A stretch of DNA of 64,000 nucleotides from Tritrichomonas musculus (GCA_039105265.1 JAPFFF010000021.1:1860001-1924000); one strand, 5' to 3'; positions 51,314 through 63,203 are shown, counted from the stretch's first letter. Translations and numbers: made by a program. The notes: a model not told the origin generated them from the letters alone.

Positions 51314-52089
51314 GATAGATTCAAATTTTCTCACTTTTTCGCATTTTTTCAATTCAAAAGTTTATACCAACAAATAGTCCCACTTTTTCGCGATTTTTCA
51401 ATTCAAAAAGTTAAAAAAAAAGAGAGAAAAAATATTTAAAGTTAAAGGAAAGTATTAATTTTTTACTGATCCATCTAAAAGTGAATTTATATGTGAATAC
51501 ATTTTCCGTATTATTTAGATTAAATGATAAAAAGTATAAACATATTTGAGAATACATATTCCAACGTGTATTATAATTTAATAAAAGCTGGATTTTTCAA
51601 TCAGGCCAAATGCATGAGCAGCTTGATATGCATTCATACCAGTCTTATGCAAGGCTGTTCATTAAAGAACAAAAAATTAGAAGCCAAAAAATAAATAAAC
51701 GTAGGGCCACGACGATTAAAATATACTCAAAAATGAAAAAGAACATGAAAAACCACAAAAATAATATAAAAATGTTTATTAATACCTACATTTTGGATGT
51801 ATTTCTTAATCAATTATGTAAATTAAGCTTATTGTTTTGATTGGATGACATTTTTATTGATATTTAGATCTGATCAATTCAGCATTTGAACCCTTTTCTC
51901 ATTAATTTCAAGTGTATGTAAACCTAATCGATATTTGTGAATGGTAATAGTGTAAATACTATGTTAATATTAACTGAGCTTAAGTAGAGGACTGAGTTAA
52001 AAAAAAAAATGCTGGGCCACAACGATTAAAAATCATTGAAAAAAATTGAATAAATAAATCGCGAAAAAGTGAGAATTTTATGATCTATC
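51314..52089. mobile_element. Possible 776-bp element with ~29-bp inverted repeats
   Basis: The left end (51314-51342, GATAGATTC...CACTTTTTCGC) matches the complement of the right end (52061-52089) with about five differences. The inner part of the repeat (CACTTTTTCGCGATTTTTCA) is duplicated again at 51381-51400. A GGGCCAC-ACGATTAAAA block occurs twice in the same orientation (51704 and 52014). A 76-codon frame at 51610-51840 has no recognisable family. No target duplication could be set. Confidence 0.45.
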
Positions 52090-52221
52090 GGAAAATTTTT
52101 CAAATATCTGTTTTTTTATTAAAAAAATAATATAAGTAAATAATAATAATAATAATAAAATATATTTAATTATTACAATTAAATAAACCTAATTTTTAAT
52201 TAAAATAATGATTTCTTTTGA

Positions 52222-53593
52222 TACCCTGATTTCCTATCAGTCAAATTTAATAGCCCTGATATTTTACAATAATGAAAAAGTTGAAGTTTTTGAGTATTAG
52301 AAGCCATTTTTATTCTTAAAATTTAATATTTTTCATAACAAAAAGTTGTTTTATAATATAGAAATATTTCTATAAATTTGTAATTTTTACATTCAAAAAA
52401 TGTGAGCTCTCTCAATATCTTTGAAATGAAAAATTTTCATATACGTTAATTTTCCGTTTATAATAAAAAAGTCAAAAAAAAGGTCAATTTTTTCTGTTTC
52501 TATAAGGAATTAAAACTAACCTTTTTACATTTATAATTATGAAAGGTAACCAATTTATTTTATCTTATAAAAACATACATATCGAAAAAGTGCTGAAATT
52601 ATTTTTCGAATATCATTGAAACAAATTGTTATTCATAGGAATCTATAGTGGGGAAGGTTTTAGATTTCATTGTAGATGAAAAATATAATATTCATATTGA
52701 AGTTTGCTTTTCAGTCTTTCAAAAAGTTTTGATTTCCAAAACTTAATTGCCATTTTTTCCAAAATATACTTTTGGTTTTGAAATTCTTGGTGCAATTTTA
52801 GATCCTTCACCTTATATCCAATAATTTTCGCCTATAAAATCTATCTCTATTTTTCAGCGGTTTCTTTTGATTAAAATTAATATGCAATAATATCTGCAAA
52901 TTAAGCTACAATCACATTAATTTCAAGTATGACATGAAAATAAATAATATTAAAAGTAAAAAATGTTTTTAAAATGCTTTTCATGCTGTTTTTTTTACAT
53001 AAAAAATATCAAGAGAAACTTTGAATGGATACGATGAAAAGTCATTCAAAAAGTTTTTATAAGATGAATTCAAAAAAAGAAAGATAAAAGTAGATTAAAA
53101 CATAAAAGAGTAGATTATTTTAAAAAAGAGTGCTTAGTTTAGTGATTAACAAAAATCTAAATGCCAAACAATGAAATTCAGATCAAAGAAAAAAAAAAAG
53201 ATGGAGAACATATGAGCAAGAACAAAAAAGATCTGTTAATGGCTGATAGCTAAAGTATACTGTTTGAGATAAAATGGCAAAATTGTAAAAGCAAAAAAAG
53301 AAAGGATATGTTTGAACAGTAATTGTTTGATTGCAAAGTAATTAATGATCCTGCGGCACTAAAAACATTGATATTAGCGTTAAAAAAACGAAAAGTTTTG
53401 GATAATTGCTATGAAAGGACGTAAAAAGAGTTTCTTCAAACAGGAAAGATTAATGAAAATTGAATAGATGGGCCATGGACAAATATACATTCAAATGTAC
53501 AATTGAATAAATTTTAAATTTTTGAATAAAAATTTTTTTTCAATGTTGTAAAATATCAGGGCTAATAAATTTTTCTGATAGGAAATCAGGGTA
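52222..53593. mobile_element. Tc1/mariner-like element with ~47-bp inverted repeats
   Basis: The element proper is 52224-53591 (1368 bp), flanked by TA at 52222-52223 and 53592-53593. The terminal repeats begin CCCTGATTTCCTATCAG and match for about 47 bp with three mismatches. Each repeat carries the heptamer CCCTGAT twice, about 32 bp apart, like paired transposase-binding sites. A broken frame remains at 53212-53520. Its TA target, CCC terminus and length agree with the element at 18.4-19.8 kb, although the repeat sequences differ. Confidence 0.85.
53212..53520 (+). pseudogene. Broken coding remnant inside the second mariner-like element
   Basis: A single frame from ATG 53212 reads like protein for about 100 codons but is broken by stops at 53251 and 53320 (both TAA) and two more further on. 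Readable pieces include SILFEIKWQNCKSKKRKDMF and ALKTLILALKKRKVLDNCY. TAA in a frame rich in CAA-like contexts is compatible with C-to-T decay. I cannot match the pieces to a named transposase; the assignment rests on position in the element. Confidence 0.4.
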
Positions 53594-53899
53594 CTTTTTT
53601 GAATTTGATAAAAAAAACAAAATTTTATGCAAAAATAAATATGCGATTTATTAGTATATTTATACCTGATTCTATATTTATCAAAATATTTGAAAAATAA
53701 AAAAAAAATAATTATATATGAATTTCACTTTTTTCAAAAAAAATATGAAACTAATTCATATATATCTGCGATTAATGCAATATTTATTAATATAAAGCAA
53801 TAAATTGTTTTATTTTTAGCTCAAAAGTCTTTTTTCAATAAAATTTTTTTGAAAGAACTCATTGAATCTTTTTATTCAATTTTGAAACCAGTCCCTTAA

Positions 53900-55550
53900 A
53901 TAATTATAATTAAAATAGGAGATATGAACAGTCTCGTATGTTTATTTAATAATTTATATGGTAGTAGCCAAAATATCAAAAAATATTGGAAAACAGATTC
54001 AGAAATTTAGTAGTATGTTGATCAATTTCGTATTTATTATCAAACGTTAAATTAATAAACTTCTCAATTTTTTAAGGGTGTACTTTAAACGGTCGCCGGG
54101 GAAAATATAAATATCTTCACATCTATATTGAATTAATTATCATAAATAGAATATTTATTTATTAAACTTTTTATATTAATTATAATATGAATTTAATGCC
54201 AATATATGAAATATTGCAAAAATAAGATATTCAAATTTCATGTATAATCAAAAATTTGAAAATCCGCTCTTTAAATATCTTTGTAATCTGATATATATTA
54301 ACATATAAAAATTTGAGAGATTAAAGTTTAAATCATAAGCTTCTCTATTAAAAATAAAGATTTTAAAAAATATAAAAATATACGTTAGATAGTTATCACT
54401 TTATAGAAGGTAATGTTAACCAAAATTATAAACGCACGTAAAATTTTAAAATCGCTGCAAACTTTTTTGTGAGGGATAAAAAAAAATTAGATCCAGTTTA
54501 TCATAATTACCATCACTTCAGCTACGAATATCACGTTCGTTCTCGTAAAACAGCAAAAAAAAAAAAAAAGATATAAAATATTGATACTGAAAACTTATTT
54601 TGATAAAACTTTGTAAATCAGCATATTTTTATATTATAGTTAATTTGTTATAATTATGAGAAAATACATTAAGTAGATATTGCTGAGAAGAAAAATCGAA
54701 AAAAAAGCGTATTTGTTTAATAAATCAAAACCCCCACCAAAACCGTTTACAATTTTTATCGATAGTAAAAAAGTTAATTTCCACTTACAATCTTTTCATT
54801 TTTCAGTATGATTTATAAGGAAATATTGAAGGATTATTTTAAAATTTTGTATTTTTTATTGAAATTTATCATTAAATTTAAAGTTTTTGAATAATATCTG
54901 CGTTTGAAATGATTAAAATTTTTTTTTTTTTTTTTCTGATGGAAGATATTCATTTGATATATGTATTAATATCATCCTTTTTTTATTTGATTATCTTAAA
55001 CCAACATAAAGATTCGTGATGATGATAATTTGTATTTCTTTATATAATAGAATTACCCTAATGTTCGAAGGCCAAAGATATTTTCTGTATTGTTTTAAAT
55101 TATTTTATTTCAGGTTATTATATTAAAATTCATTAAAACAAATATTTGTTATTATTAGAACCAAAGCATTTCATCAGAGTCGTAGCATTTTTGAAAGAAC
55201 GTTATATATATAGAAATTTATAAATATCTAATTCTCTGAAAAAGTAGATACATATTAATAATATTAATCATTTTTTCGAGTAAAATGCAAAGATATAAAA
55301 ATAAAGAATATTTGCAATAATATTCAAAATTTTTTCGTCAACTACGCGATTTGATAGACTTGCGTTAATGGAAGTTTGTTCAATTTATAATATATTGATT
55401 AAAGCTTCGAATTGTGAAAAAAACAAATTAAAAAATGAAGTTTTAGTTATTTTAACGTCTTTGATATTATCTTAACGTCTTAATTCAAAAAGTTTTGAAA
55501 TAAATTTCCGAATAAGTCTGTTTTTCCGAATAAGTATTTTTTATCATATA
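53900..55550. other. Gene-free AT-rich region
   Basis: Poly-A and poly-T runs (around 54553 and 54920) and TA-rich stretches. No credible gene or paired repeat was found. Confidence 0.55.
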
Positions 55551-57317
55551 GTTGGTGGAAAAAACTGCGTTTTGAGGACAAAACTATGTTTTCTCGATGA
55601 ATATTCAATATTTTTTAATAAAAATTATATATAATCACATTTCATATTAATACAAATCTATATACATGTTTTTATCAATTTTATTGAACTTAAACTTTGA
55701 TAATATTATAATAAAAATTATTTTATAACATGAACATTTTTTTAATATTTCCTAATTTTTAAATTATCGCTTGGATATACTATAAAATGGATAAAATATT
55801 TTTTAACAAATGTTGTTCAGTAAGGAAAAAAAATCGATTTTTAAAAGATTTTTTAATATTCACTTCACCACTATAATTCTTTTTATATCACATTTCAGTT
55901 TTTATATAGGAAAATGGCTTTTTAAAAACGCATTTTTATTTCATTAAAACATATTATTGTTTAATGATATTCTGCTAATACTTTATTGATAAAATAAAAT
56001 TACTGAAAAGTTATTTTTTTTTAGAATTTTAGCTGAAATTGAATTTTTTTTTCTTTTCAAATGCTAAGTGAAACAAACAAACATTTTCCTCGATATATCT
56101 AAATGATTATCATTATTAAAAAAATAGATATTATATATCATTCTATTAAAATAATAAATAGAATGTTAAAATTATTATATCTTTAATAATCATCAAGTTA
56201 TTCATGCTAAAAAAAACTTTCAAAAAAATTTGAAAAAAATAATTTTTCATAGGAAAAAAATAGTAAATTGCATTTTTTGAAGTGAAAATATTTATAATAT
56301 CAAAGGTAACATGTATATTATAAATATTATAATCAAATATTGATTATGTCTAAAAATATTAGTGTTTTTTGAATATATATTAAAACCAAGTTTTGTAAGA
56401 ATTTTTAAAAAGAAATATTTAATAACTTTAATATTTAGGATAACATTACATGTCAATAATAAATATATATAGATAAATTTATACGATGACACTTGTTCCT
56501 TGAGAAAAGCACACAAAATTAATTTTTAATCATCTTCCCAAAAATGACAAATATAATATATTATTGAATGATAATATCATATTCATATTTATATTTGAAT
56601 ATTATTCATTTCTACAAAAAATTAGATCAATCTAATTCTTTGGTAGAAAAAAATAAAGTAGATTAATTTTGATTCTTCATCTTTTCAACCAAGTGACCTA
56701 TAAATGATTTGCCAGATTTGGCTGTGTAAAAACATATAGATACCAATATTATATATATTTTATAATTGTTATACGAAAATTCCATACACATTATGTATAA
56801 TCAAAGATATTTTTAACTAAAGTTGCAATTTAATTTCTAACATGAGGAAGTAATTTACGCAGGATTTATTATTAAAATCTGATAATATATAATATGTAGA
56901 TATATATTATATTAGTAGTAAATTTTGTTGATAAATCTAGTATAGTGAAATTTAAGTTGATAAAAAAAGTTATTAAAAAAAATATTAAAAGCAATTTATC
57001 TTAATATCAAAGGACTATTTCAGTAATTTTATTTTATCAATAAAGTATTAGCAGAATATCATTAAACAATAATATGTTTTAATGAAATAAAAATGCGTTT
57101 TTAAAAAGCCATTTTCCTATATAAAAACTGAAATGTGATATAAAAAGAATTATAGTGGTGAAGTGAATATTAAAAAATCTTTTAAAAATCGATTTTTTTT
57201 CCTTACTGAACAACATTTGTTAAAAAATATTTTATCCATTTTATAGTATATCCAAGCGATAATTTAAAAATTAGGAAATATTAAAAAAATGTTCATGTTA
57301 TAAAATAATTTTTATTA

Positions 57318-58768
57318 TAATATTATGGGAAATTACCATTTTTCCCAAACTTTTTTTATATCACATTTCAACCTGGGGAAAAATGGTTTTTTGCATAAAA
57401 TTTTATAAAAAAAATGTAAATTTTAACCATTTTTCCCCAACTTTTAAATCAGTCAACATTCGGCCTTTTTAATACAGTATCAACTCTTTTCTAGCATGGT
57501 TAATCATTATTAAGGGTACAAATAAAGTTTTTTTTGAATTTTTTTTTAATCAAATATCTTATCAAATGCAAAAATTATCGTTTCAAAAATTTAACTGTTC
57601 AAATAAAGTTAAAATTATCTAGTAGCATTATAAACCAATTTTGAACCTTTATAAACCTGAAATTTACAAATTTTTTATTATATTATGAATAATCCGATCT
57701 TATTTCGGGAAGATGAATGCAGGGTAATTTTAAAGATTATTATCTAAAAATGCAATATAAATAAAAATAAATGAGAATTTTGCTCAATCACTATTTTTTC
57801 ACTAATATATTAGCTCCAACTTTTTTAATAATTGAATTAAAAAGATTTTTATTGTCTAAAATGATATATTCTATACTAATACACTTTTTAATGCATATTT
57901 TTATTGAAATTCAAGATAAGATGATTTCTCAAATTTTCCTTATATTCTATCTCAATTTATTGATTATTTAAATAATATCATAAATTTAATCATAATGCGA
58001 ATAAATAATTGCTATGCTACCTTTTTTTCCTGGGAAGAATGGTTGCATATTCATTATACACTTATGGAGTGTTTTTGATAACCTACACATAAGAAAATTT
58101 TTCATTTTGAAAAAAAGTGTTTATATTACATAAATCCTTTATATTTTTAGGTTTTGAATTTATAAATCATAGTATAATCGTTTTATTTATATATATATTA
58201 AAATACAGGCAAAAACATGATATTTTATATTACAATGAGATTTTTATTTCAAACGAACTTCATCATTTTTCTGATATGAATTGACATGTGATTTTTTCTT
58301 TTTTGTTATAATTATTTTTCAAAACTACTTCATATTCTTCTCTAATTTAGTTCTGAATTTACCTAAAATAAAATGAAAAATATTGCTTTTTTCATTTTCT
58401 CTTATGTATTTTTAAATTTTCTCTGGGATAACATTTATATAATTATTATATTCATTTATATGTAATACAATTTTTGTCAGTCATTTCGAATTAGAAATTT
58501 TTCCTTTTAATTGTAATGTTGAAATTTTTAAAATTCTTTTTTTGAGGTAATAAACATATGCATTTTATGTATTGTTCTTTTTCTTAATATTTTATTTTAA
58601 TTTTGAAACTCTAAATGTTGTTTATGCTGTAATTTTATAAAAAATATTTTTAAAAAAACGATCATTTTCAATTCAAAAAAATTACCATTTTTCCCCAGTT
58701 TTTTACCATTTTTCCCCAGTTTTTTCCATTCAATTTTCTGGGGAAAAATTACACTTCCCTAATATTAT
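57318..58768. mobile_element. Mutator-like (MULE) non-autonomous element, 1433 bp, 9-bp TSD
   Basis: The element is 57327-58759. TAATATTAT flanks it on both sides (57318-57326 and 58760-58768), and the undisturbed target survives in the left arm of the host element. Ends read GGGAA...TTCCC, with imperfect inverted repeats. The box CCATTTTTCCC(C) recurs near both ends and in both orientations: 57336, 57375 (inverted), 57427, 58685, 58706 and 58740 (inverted, partial). A 9-bp duplication is typical of Mutator-like transposition. No transposase is present; the 66-codon frame at 57771-57971 looks like chance. Confidence 0.82.
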
Positions 58769-58842
58769 CAAAGTTTAAGTTTAATAAAATTGATAAAAAC
58801 ATGTATATAGATTTGTATTAATATGAAATGTGATTATATATA

Positions 58843-60301
58843 GTTGGTGGACATAATTATGTTTTTGGGACATAATCATGTTTGCTCAACTTTTTGAATG
58901 GTACACAAAAATAAAACACATTTTTCTCAATACTTTTTAAAGATAATTTGATAATATTATATACTTTATTAATGTATTTTATGTACATCATTATTTAATT
59001 AAATGAGCTATTATATTTGTGATTTATATGAAATTTTGCCATTAATGTAAAAAAAAGTCAAAATGCTTATTTTATTCTCAATAATTGAAACTTTGGATTT
59101 AATAATAATATCATTAATTCATAATCAGTAATGATATAATTTTGTCAGATAATTGATATCTAAAAACTTTCATATAAGAAAATTTTGATGCACAAAATAA
59201 AGTTAAAAATCATATCACTTTTTTGTTTTTTTCCAATAAAAAATAAAAACTTTTAAATTTTTATTTAAATATTAGATATAATGCATATAGTATAATGATA
59301 TTGAAAGAATAAAATTGGTGGTTCTACTCAAGATCTATTACCTTAATGAAAAAGAGTAACTTCTGAAATAACTTAAAAAGACTTTCAATTTTAGACATTG
59401 AGAAATTATTTTCATTATTTTAATAGTTCTTCTATACTTACCTAATATTTATTGATTAATTGCTATTTTTAATGCTATTATAATAGAAAAAATAAAAAAG
59501 TGAAATTTGTATATTTCTTAGAAAAACCTGAAATCTTGATGGGCAACAATGATTTTTAGAGGATTAATAATATATTTCATTGTATTTATTATCAAATAAT
59601 GTAATTCTGAAATCATATCAATTATGCATGAGTGATTTATGAATGATTTTGAATGAAAAAAAGAAAAATGAAATTTTTCCAAGATTGATTCTTTTTCAAC
59701 CATATTATTATATTTAATATATTATATGCATCATATAGATGATTAATACTGCATCTAATTTGAAATAAAATAAACTCATTTTTCAAAATTAGTAATTTTG
59801 TATGAATGATTTTTGTCATATTTTGAAAACACTTTTTCTTTTTATATAATTATTATTTCAATAAATTTTTTTCTAAAATATAATATATACATTATATTCT
59901 AAAATAATATCTATGTTAGAGCAAATTAAAACAACCTTTTTTTTAAAGTTAAAGAATGAAATGTGATATGAAATGAGTTTTTTGAGTAGTGAAATGAAAA
60001 TGAAACCATTTTTTCTAATTATCTATTTTATTTCAATAAATAATAATGATACATTTTAATTATAGATGAAGAGTAAATTATATTTTTTTTCAAATAATAA
60101 AAAAATATTCAGAAATTAAAAATTCGATATCATATTTATGATCAAATTTAGTTTGATAAAAGTGAATGAAAATCGGGGAATAGAATGTATCCAATATGAT
60201 ATTGATTGTTCTACAATTGTTTTTTTAAACGTCCAATTTGAATATATAGAAATGATGTGAAAACATAATTATGTCTCCAAAACAGAATTATGTCCACCAA
60301 C
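58843..60301. mobile_element. 1459-bp element related to its host, inserted in the right arm
   Basis: Ends are inverted repeats of about 45 bp beginning GTTGGTGGACATAATTATG, with a few mismatches. They share GTTGGTGG and the tandem 18-bp unit (pattern GGACATAATTATGTTTT) with the host element, so the two belong to one family. It sits in an (AT)n stretch of the host arm. The target duplication is therefore ambiguous: TA, ATAT or TATATA all restore the original site, depending on where the end is placed. Only short chance frames are inside. Confidence 0.8.
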
Positions 60302-60382
60302 TATATAATTTTTATTAAAAAATATTGAATATTCATCGAGAAAACATAGTTTTGTCCTCAAAACGCAGTTTTTTCCACCAAC

Positions 60383-60572
60383 TATAAAACAAATTTTTAT
60401 TATAAAAAAGTCACTTTTTCTATAAAAAAATTTTTATTCTAATATAAATGATATTTATTCGTATAAATATTTATTCATTATAACAAACTTTTTCGTAATA
60501 TAACAAACTTTTTCAATAATAAGTGGGTTGAATACGCACAGCTCTATTAAGGTGAAAAATTTCTACATCAGG
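60383..60572. other. Spacer after the nested elements
   Basis: AT-rich. A short block ATAACAAACTTTTTC occurs twice in direct orientation at about 60480-60515. No gene was seen. Confidence 0.4.
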
Positions 60573-60750
60573 GATACCATACGGGCACGGGCACGAGTAC
60601 GTTACCCGAAAAAACTAAAATTTCGGGCAGAAAAGGGCAAATGCGGGCATCCACTTTTGCCCGAAATTTTCTATCGTTGCCCGAAATTGCCCTAAAAAAA
60701 GAAAAAATTGAATAGACTGCCCGGGCAATTCTTGTTTTTGCCCGAAACAA
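60573..60750. repeat. GC-rich patch with repeated GCCCGAAA / TTTCGGGC boxes
   Basis: Within about 180 bp, GCCCGAAA or its complement (with minor variants such as ACCCGAAA and GGGCAA) appears at least seven times in both orientations. GGGCACGGGCACGAGTACG lies at the left end. The patch is sharply more GC-rich than everything around it and is bordered on the right by long poly-T runs (60773-60811). The minus-strand frames over it look like by-products of the repeat. Confidence 0.7.
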
Positions 60751-60811
60751 TAGTTCGAATTTCTCAACATACTTTTTTTTTTTTTCCTATTTTTTTTTTT
60801 TTTTTTTTTTT

Positions 60812-62987
60812 TCGATAATATACATTTTTGCATTTTTAGTAAGTAAACATATAATAATATACATTTATATACAGCATAAATTTAAACGAAACAGACCTCT
60901 CAATTATAGTTTGTCTTATCGTGGAAAATGAAAAATACTTTTAAAAAACATAGTTTTTTGCTAATTTTTTTAATAATTTTTTAATCGTTTAAAAGTAACT
61001 TTTTTAATTAAATTTTAACGTTTAGAAAATATTTTTTTCGATCATAAATAATTGAAAAATATATAAATCACGATCATTAAAATTTCAGTTAAATATTATC
61101 GTCTAACGATTAAAAAAATCTCAAAAAAGCTCAAAATTGAATGAATTTTTATACGAAAACCTTTCAATTTTTTCGTATACCGCTTTTTTTTTTGGCCTTC
61201 AATATGGTGAATAAAAACGGTTTCTTATACGAAAAACCGTCGATTTTTTCGTATACCGCTTTTTTTGGCCTTCCCTATGGTCAATTAAAATTGAATACTT
61301 ATTCGATTTTTTTTTTTAATTTTACATAACCGTTTATATTGACCTATTATAAGGCAGATTATTTTAGCCTTAAGCTGCCAAATAAATAATCAAATTTTAA
61401 TACAATAAGCTTATTGTAATGGCTAAATATTTTACCTTTCAATTTCAATGTTTTTAAAATATTGTTATATCTCAGTTTTTTATATTAAAATCATTTTATT
61501 TATTTATTTATTTGAAATAAATATTTACTATTCAAAAATTGTGTTACAATATTTTTTCAATTATTTACGTTTTTTACAAAAAATGGTTATATTTTTTTCT
61601 ATTTTTTCCTTATTGTAGTAAATTTAGTTCCATTACGATAAAAATTAGCTGTACATTTATATTAAAATAATTACTTAAGGGAGTTTTACGAAAACTCTTT
61701 TGCCAATTTTTAAATATTTTCATTAAAAATAGAGTATATTTATATAAATAGTAAATAATATAGATAATAAACAAAAGATATAAGTTTAATAAATTTCAGT
61801 AAATTTCACAATATTTTTATTTTTTAATTTGACCTTATGCATTCAATTTGTTACCTGTCGCTTCAAAATTTGAATGCAATTGAAGAATATCTTTTTTTTT
61901 TACTGGTCACCAAAAAAAAAGTTCATTTTGGTTCGTTAATTTTTCGTCGAATATCAAACTTATAAAAATTTGGTCTTAGGAAACCCATCATCAATTCTAA
62001 TATTCTAATGATATCGCGCCTCTAACTCAAGGTAAAATCAAAAATTGGAAATTTATTTTTTTTATATTTTTATTAAAGACCTAAATAAAAAATTAGGGCC
62101 TGACAATCTCTAAGTTTATCATCCGAGATAATATATCATTATTCTGTTTTCTCTCAATCTTTTTACTGATTGTCGAATTAGACTTTGAAAATTATATCCC
62201 AACATGTGGCTTTTAAATTTAAATTTTAATAATATATTTTAGAGCAAAATCAGATAAAACTTACTATTCAATTAACCAAGTTTGAAAAGATCGATTAATT
62301 ACAAAATTTTAATATACAATTTCGTTTTTATTAAAACTTAAAGATTAAATAGCAAGATTTTTTGTAAAACTCCATTGATTGATATTGTTAAATTAACAAT
62401 TTAAGTTTTTCCTTTTTCTTTTTACTTGAAAAAGTAAAAAAATTTCTAAATATTTGCTTTTGCCATAAAAAAACAATGATTCCAGAAGCACTTCTATTAA
62501 TTTATTTTACACGGAATGCAAGTAATTATAGTGAGTTTTTAAATATATTTGATGAATGAATTTGCATATTATAAAAATATTATATTAATTTAAATGATGA
62601 TTTTTAAAATCTCTGATATTTTATTGATGTATAAGTTCTCTTTATTTGATTTTTATATTTTGTTTTAATAAATGTTAGCTAATTAATAAAAGATAGAGTT
62701 TCATGACAAAATCATAAAAAAAGAATAATAGTCTTTATCATTAGTTATTTATTTTCCTTATTGTTTTGTTGATATATATCAAGTTTGTTTTTTAATTGAA
62801 AAGGAAAGAGTAAAGTTTTTTTTTGGATTTTATTTTTCATAAAACCACCTTAAAATATATGTAAAATTAAAATATATGAAAAATTAAAATAATGTTTTCC
62901 ATTTACATGAAAACGCTACAGTATTGGAAAAAGGAAAACAAAAAAATAACAAAACAATATTTGCAATAAACAATGCTTTTTACCTAG
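60812..62987. other. Gene-free AT-rich region with one short tandem duplication
   Basis: No credible gene. A 76-bp duplication is listed separately. The remainder is AT-rich with no paired repeats that I could define. Confidence 0.5.
61149..61290. repeat. Tandem duplication, 76-bp period, two copies
   Basis: Copy one is 61149-61224 and copy two runs from 61225 to about 61290. Shared blocks are TTATACGAAAA, ATTTTTTCGTATACCGCTTTTTT and GGCCTTC...TATGG. Each copy also contains an inverted TATACGAAAA/TTTTCGTATA pair, so each can form a hairpin. Confidence 0.75.
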
Positions 62988-63203
62988 TTATGTACCCATT
63001 TCTGCATAGAGATGAAATTTTGAAAATGAAGTAATTCTCTTTAACATAATTTCATCAGTCAAAGCATCTTCAGCTCCGCAAAAAGCAAGAATCGGATGTC
63101 TATCAAAACAAACTCCTGAAGTGTCATCTTTTTCGAAATCGTAAAACATTTGATGAACGATATACAACAGGGACCAAAATATAAGTTCAAATTGAAGAGC
63201 CAA
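62988..63203 (-). pseudogene. Coding fragment without a start codon
   Basis: A 71-codon frame begins at a TTG just after an in-frame TAA, so it has no proper ATG at its beginning. Its translation is more protein-like than any other frame in the last 15 kb: YDFEKDDTSGVCFDRHPILAFCGAEDALTDE, then ITSFSKFHLYAEMGT and TAA. PILAFCGAEDALT resembles the strand plus Asp of alpha/beta-hydrolases, but this is speculative. Best read as the 3' fragment of a lost gene. Confidence 0.4.

Larger units (their letters stand above)
51154..53899. mobile_element. Possible TTAA-flanked element (composite)
   Basis: TTAAGGGACTAGTTTC at the left (TTAA at 51154-51157) is mirrored by GAAACCAGTCCCTTAA at the right (TTAA at 53896-53899), an inverted repeat of about 16 bp with one mismatch. 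TTAA targets are used by piggyBac- and Kolobok-type transposases. The interior is occupied by at least two other elements, and no transposase is seen. Short repeats make this a tentative call. Confidence 0.4.
55551..60382. mobile_element. Long-inverted-repeat element, interrupted by two later insertions
   Basis: The left arm is 55551-56008. Its complement is found in three pieces on the right: 57018-57326, 58769-58842 (approximately) and 60302-60382. Read together the right arm is nearly identical to the left over about 458 bp. Both ends begin GTTGGTGG and are flanked by TA. The unique centre (56009-57017) has no recognisable gene. Without the insertions the element would be about 1.9 kb. Just inside GTTGGT the terminus carries two 18-bp units that end in GTTTT. 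Confidence 0.85.

Noticed and set aside
56292..56516. 74-codon frame in the centre of the long-repeat element as a transposase remnant
   Set aside because: Hydrophobic, AT-driven composition with no acidic catalytic pattern.
55551..60382. Maverick/Polinton identity for the long-repeat element
   Set aside because: The arms are long enough and AGT precedes the tip, but no 6-bp duplication is found at the outer ends and no capsid, polymerase or integrase gene is present.
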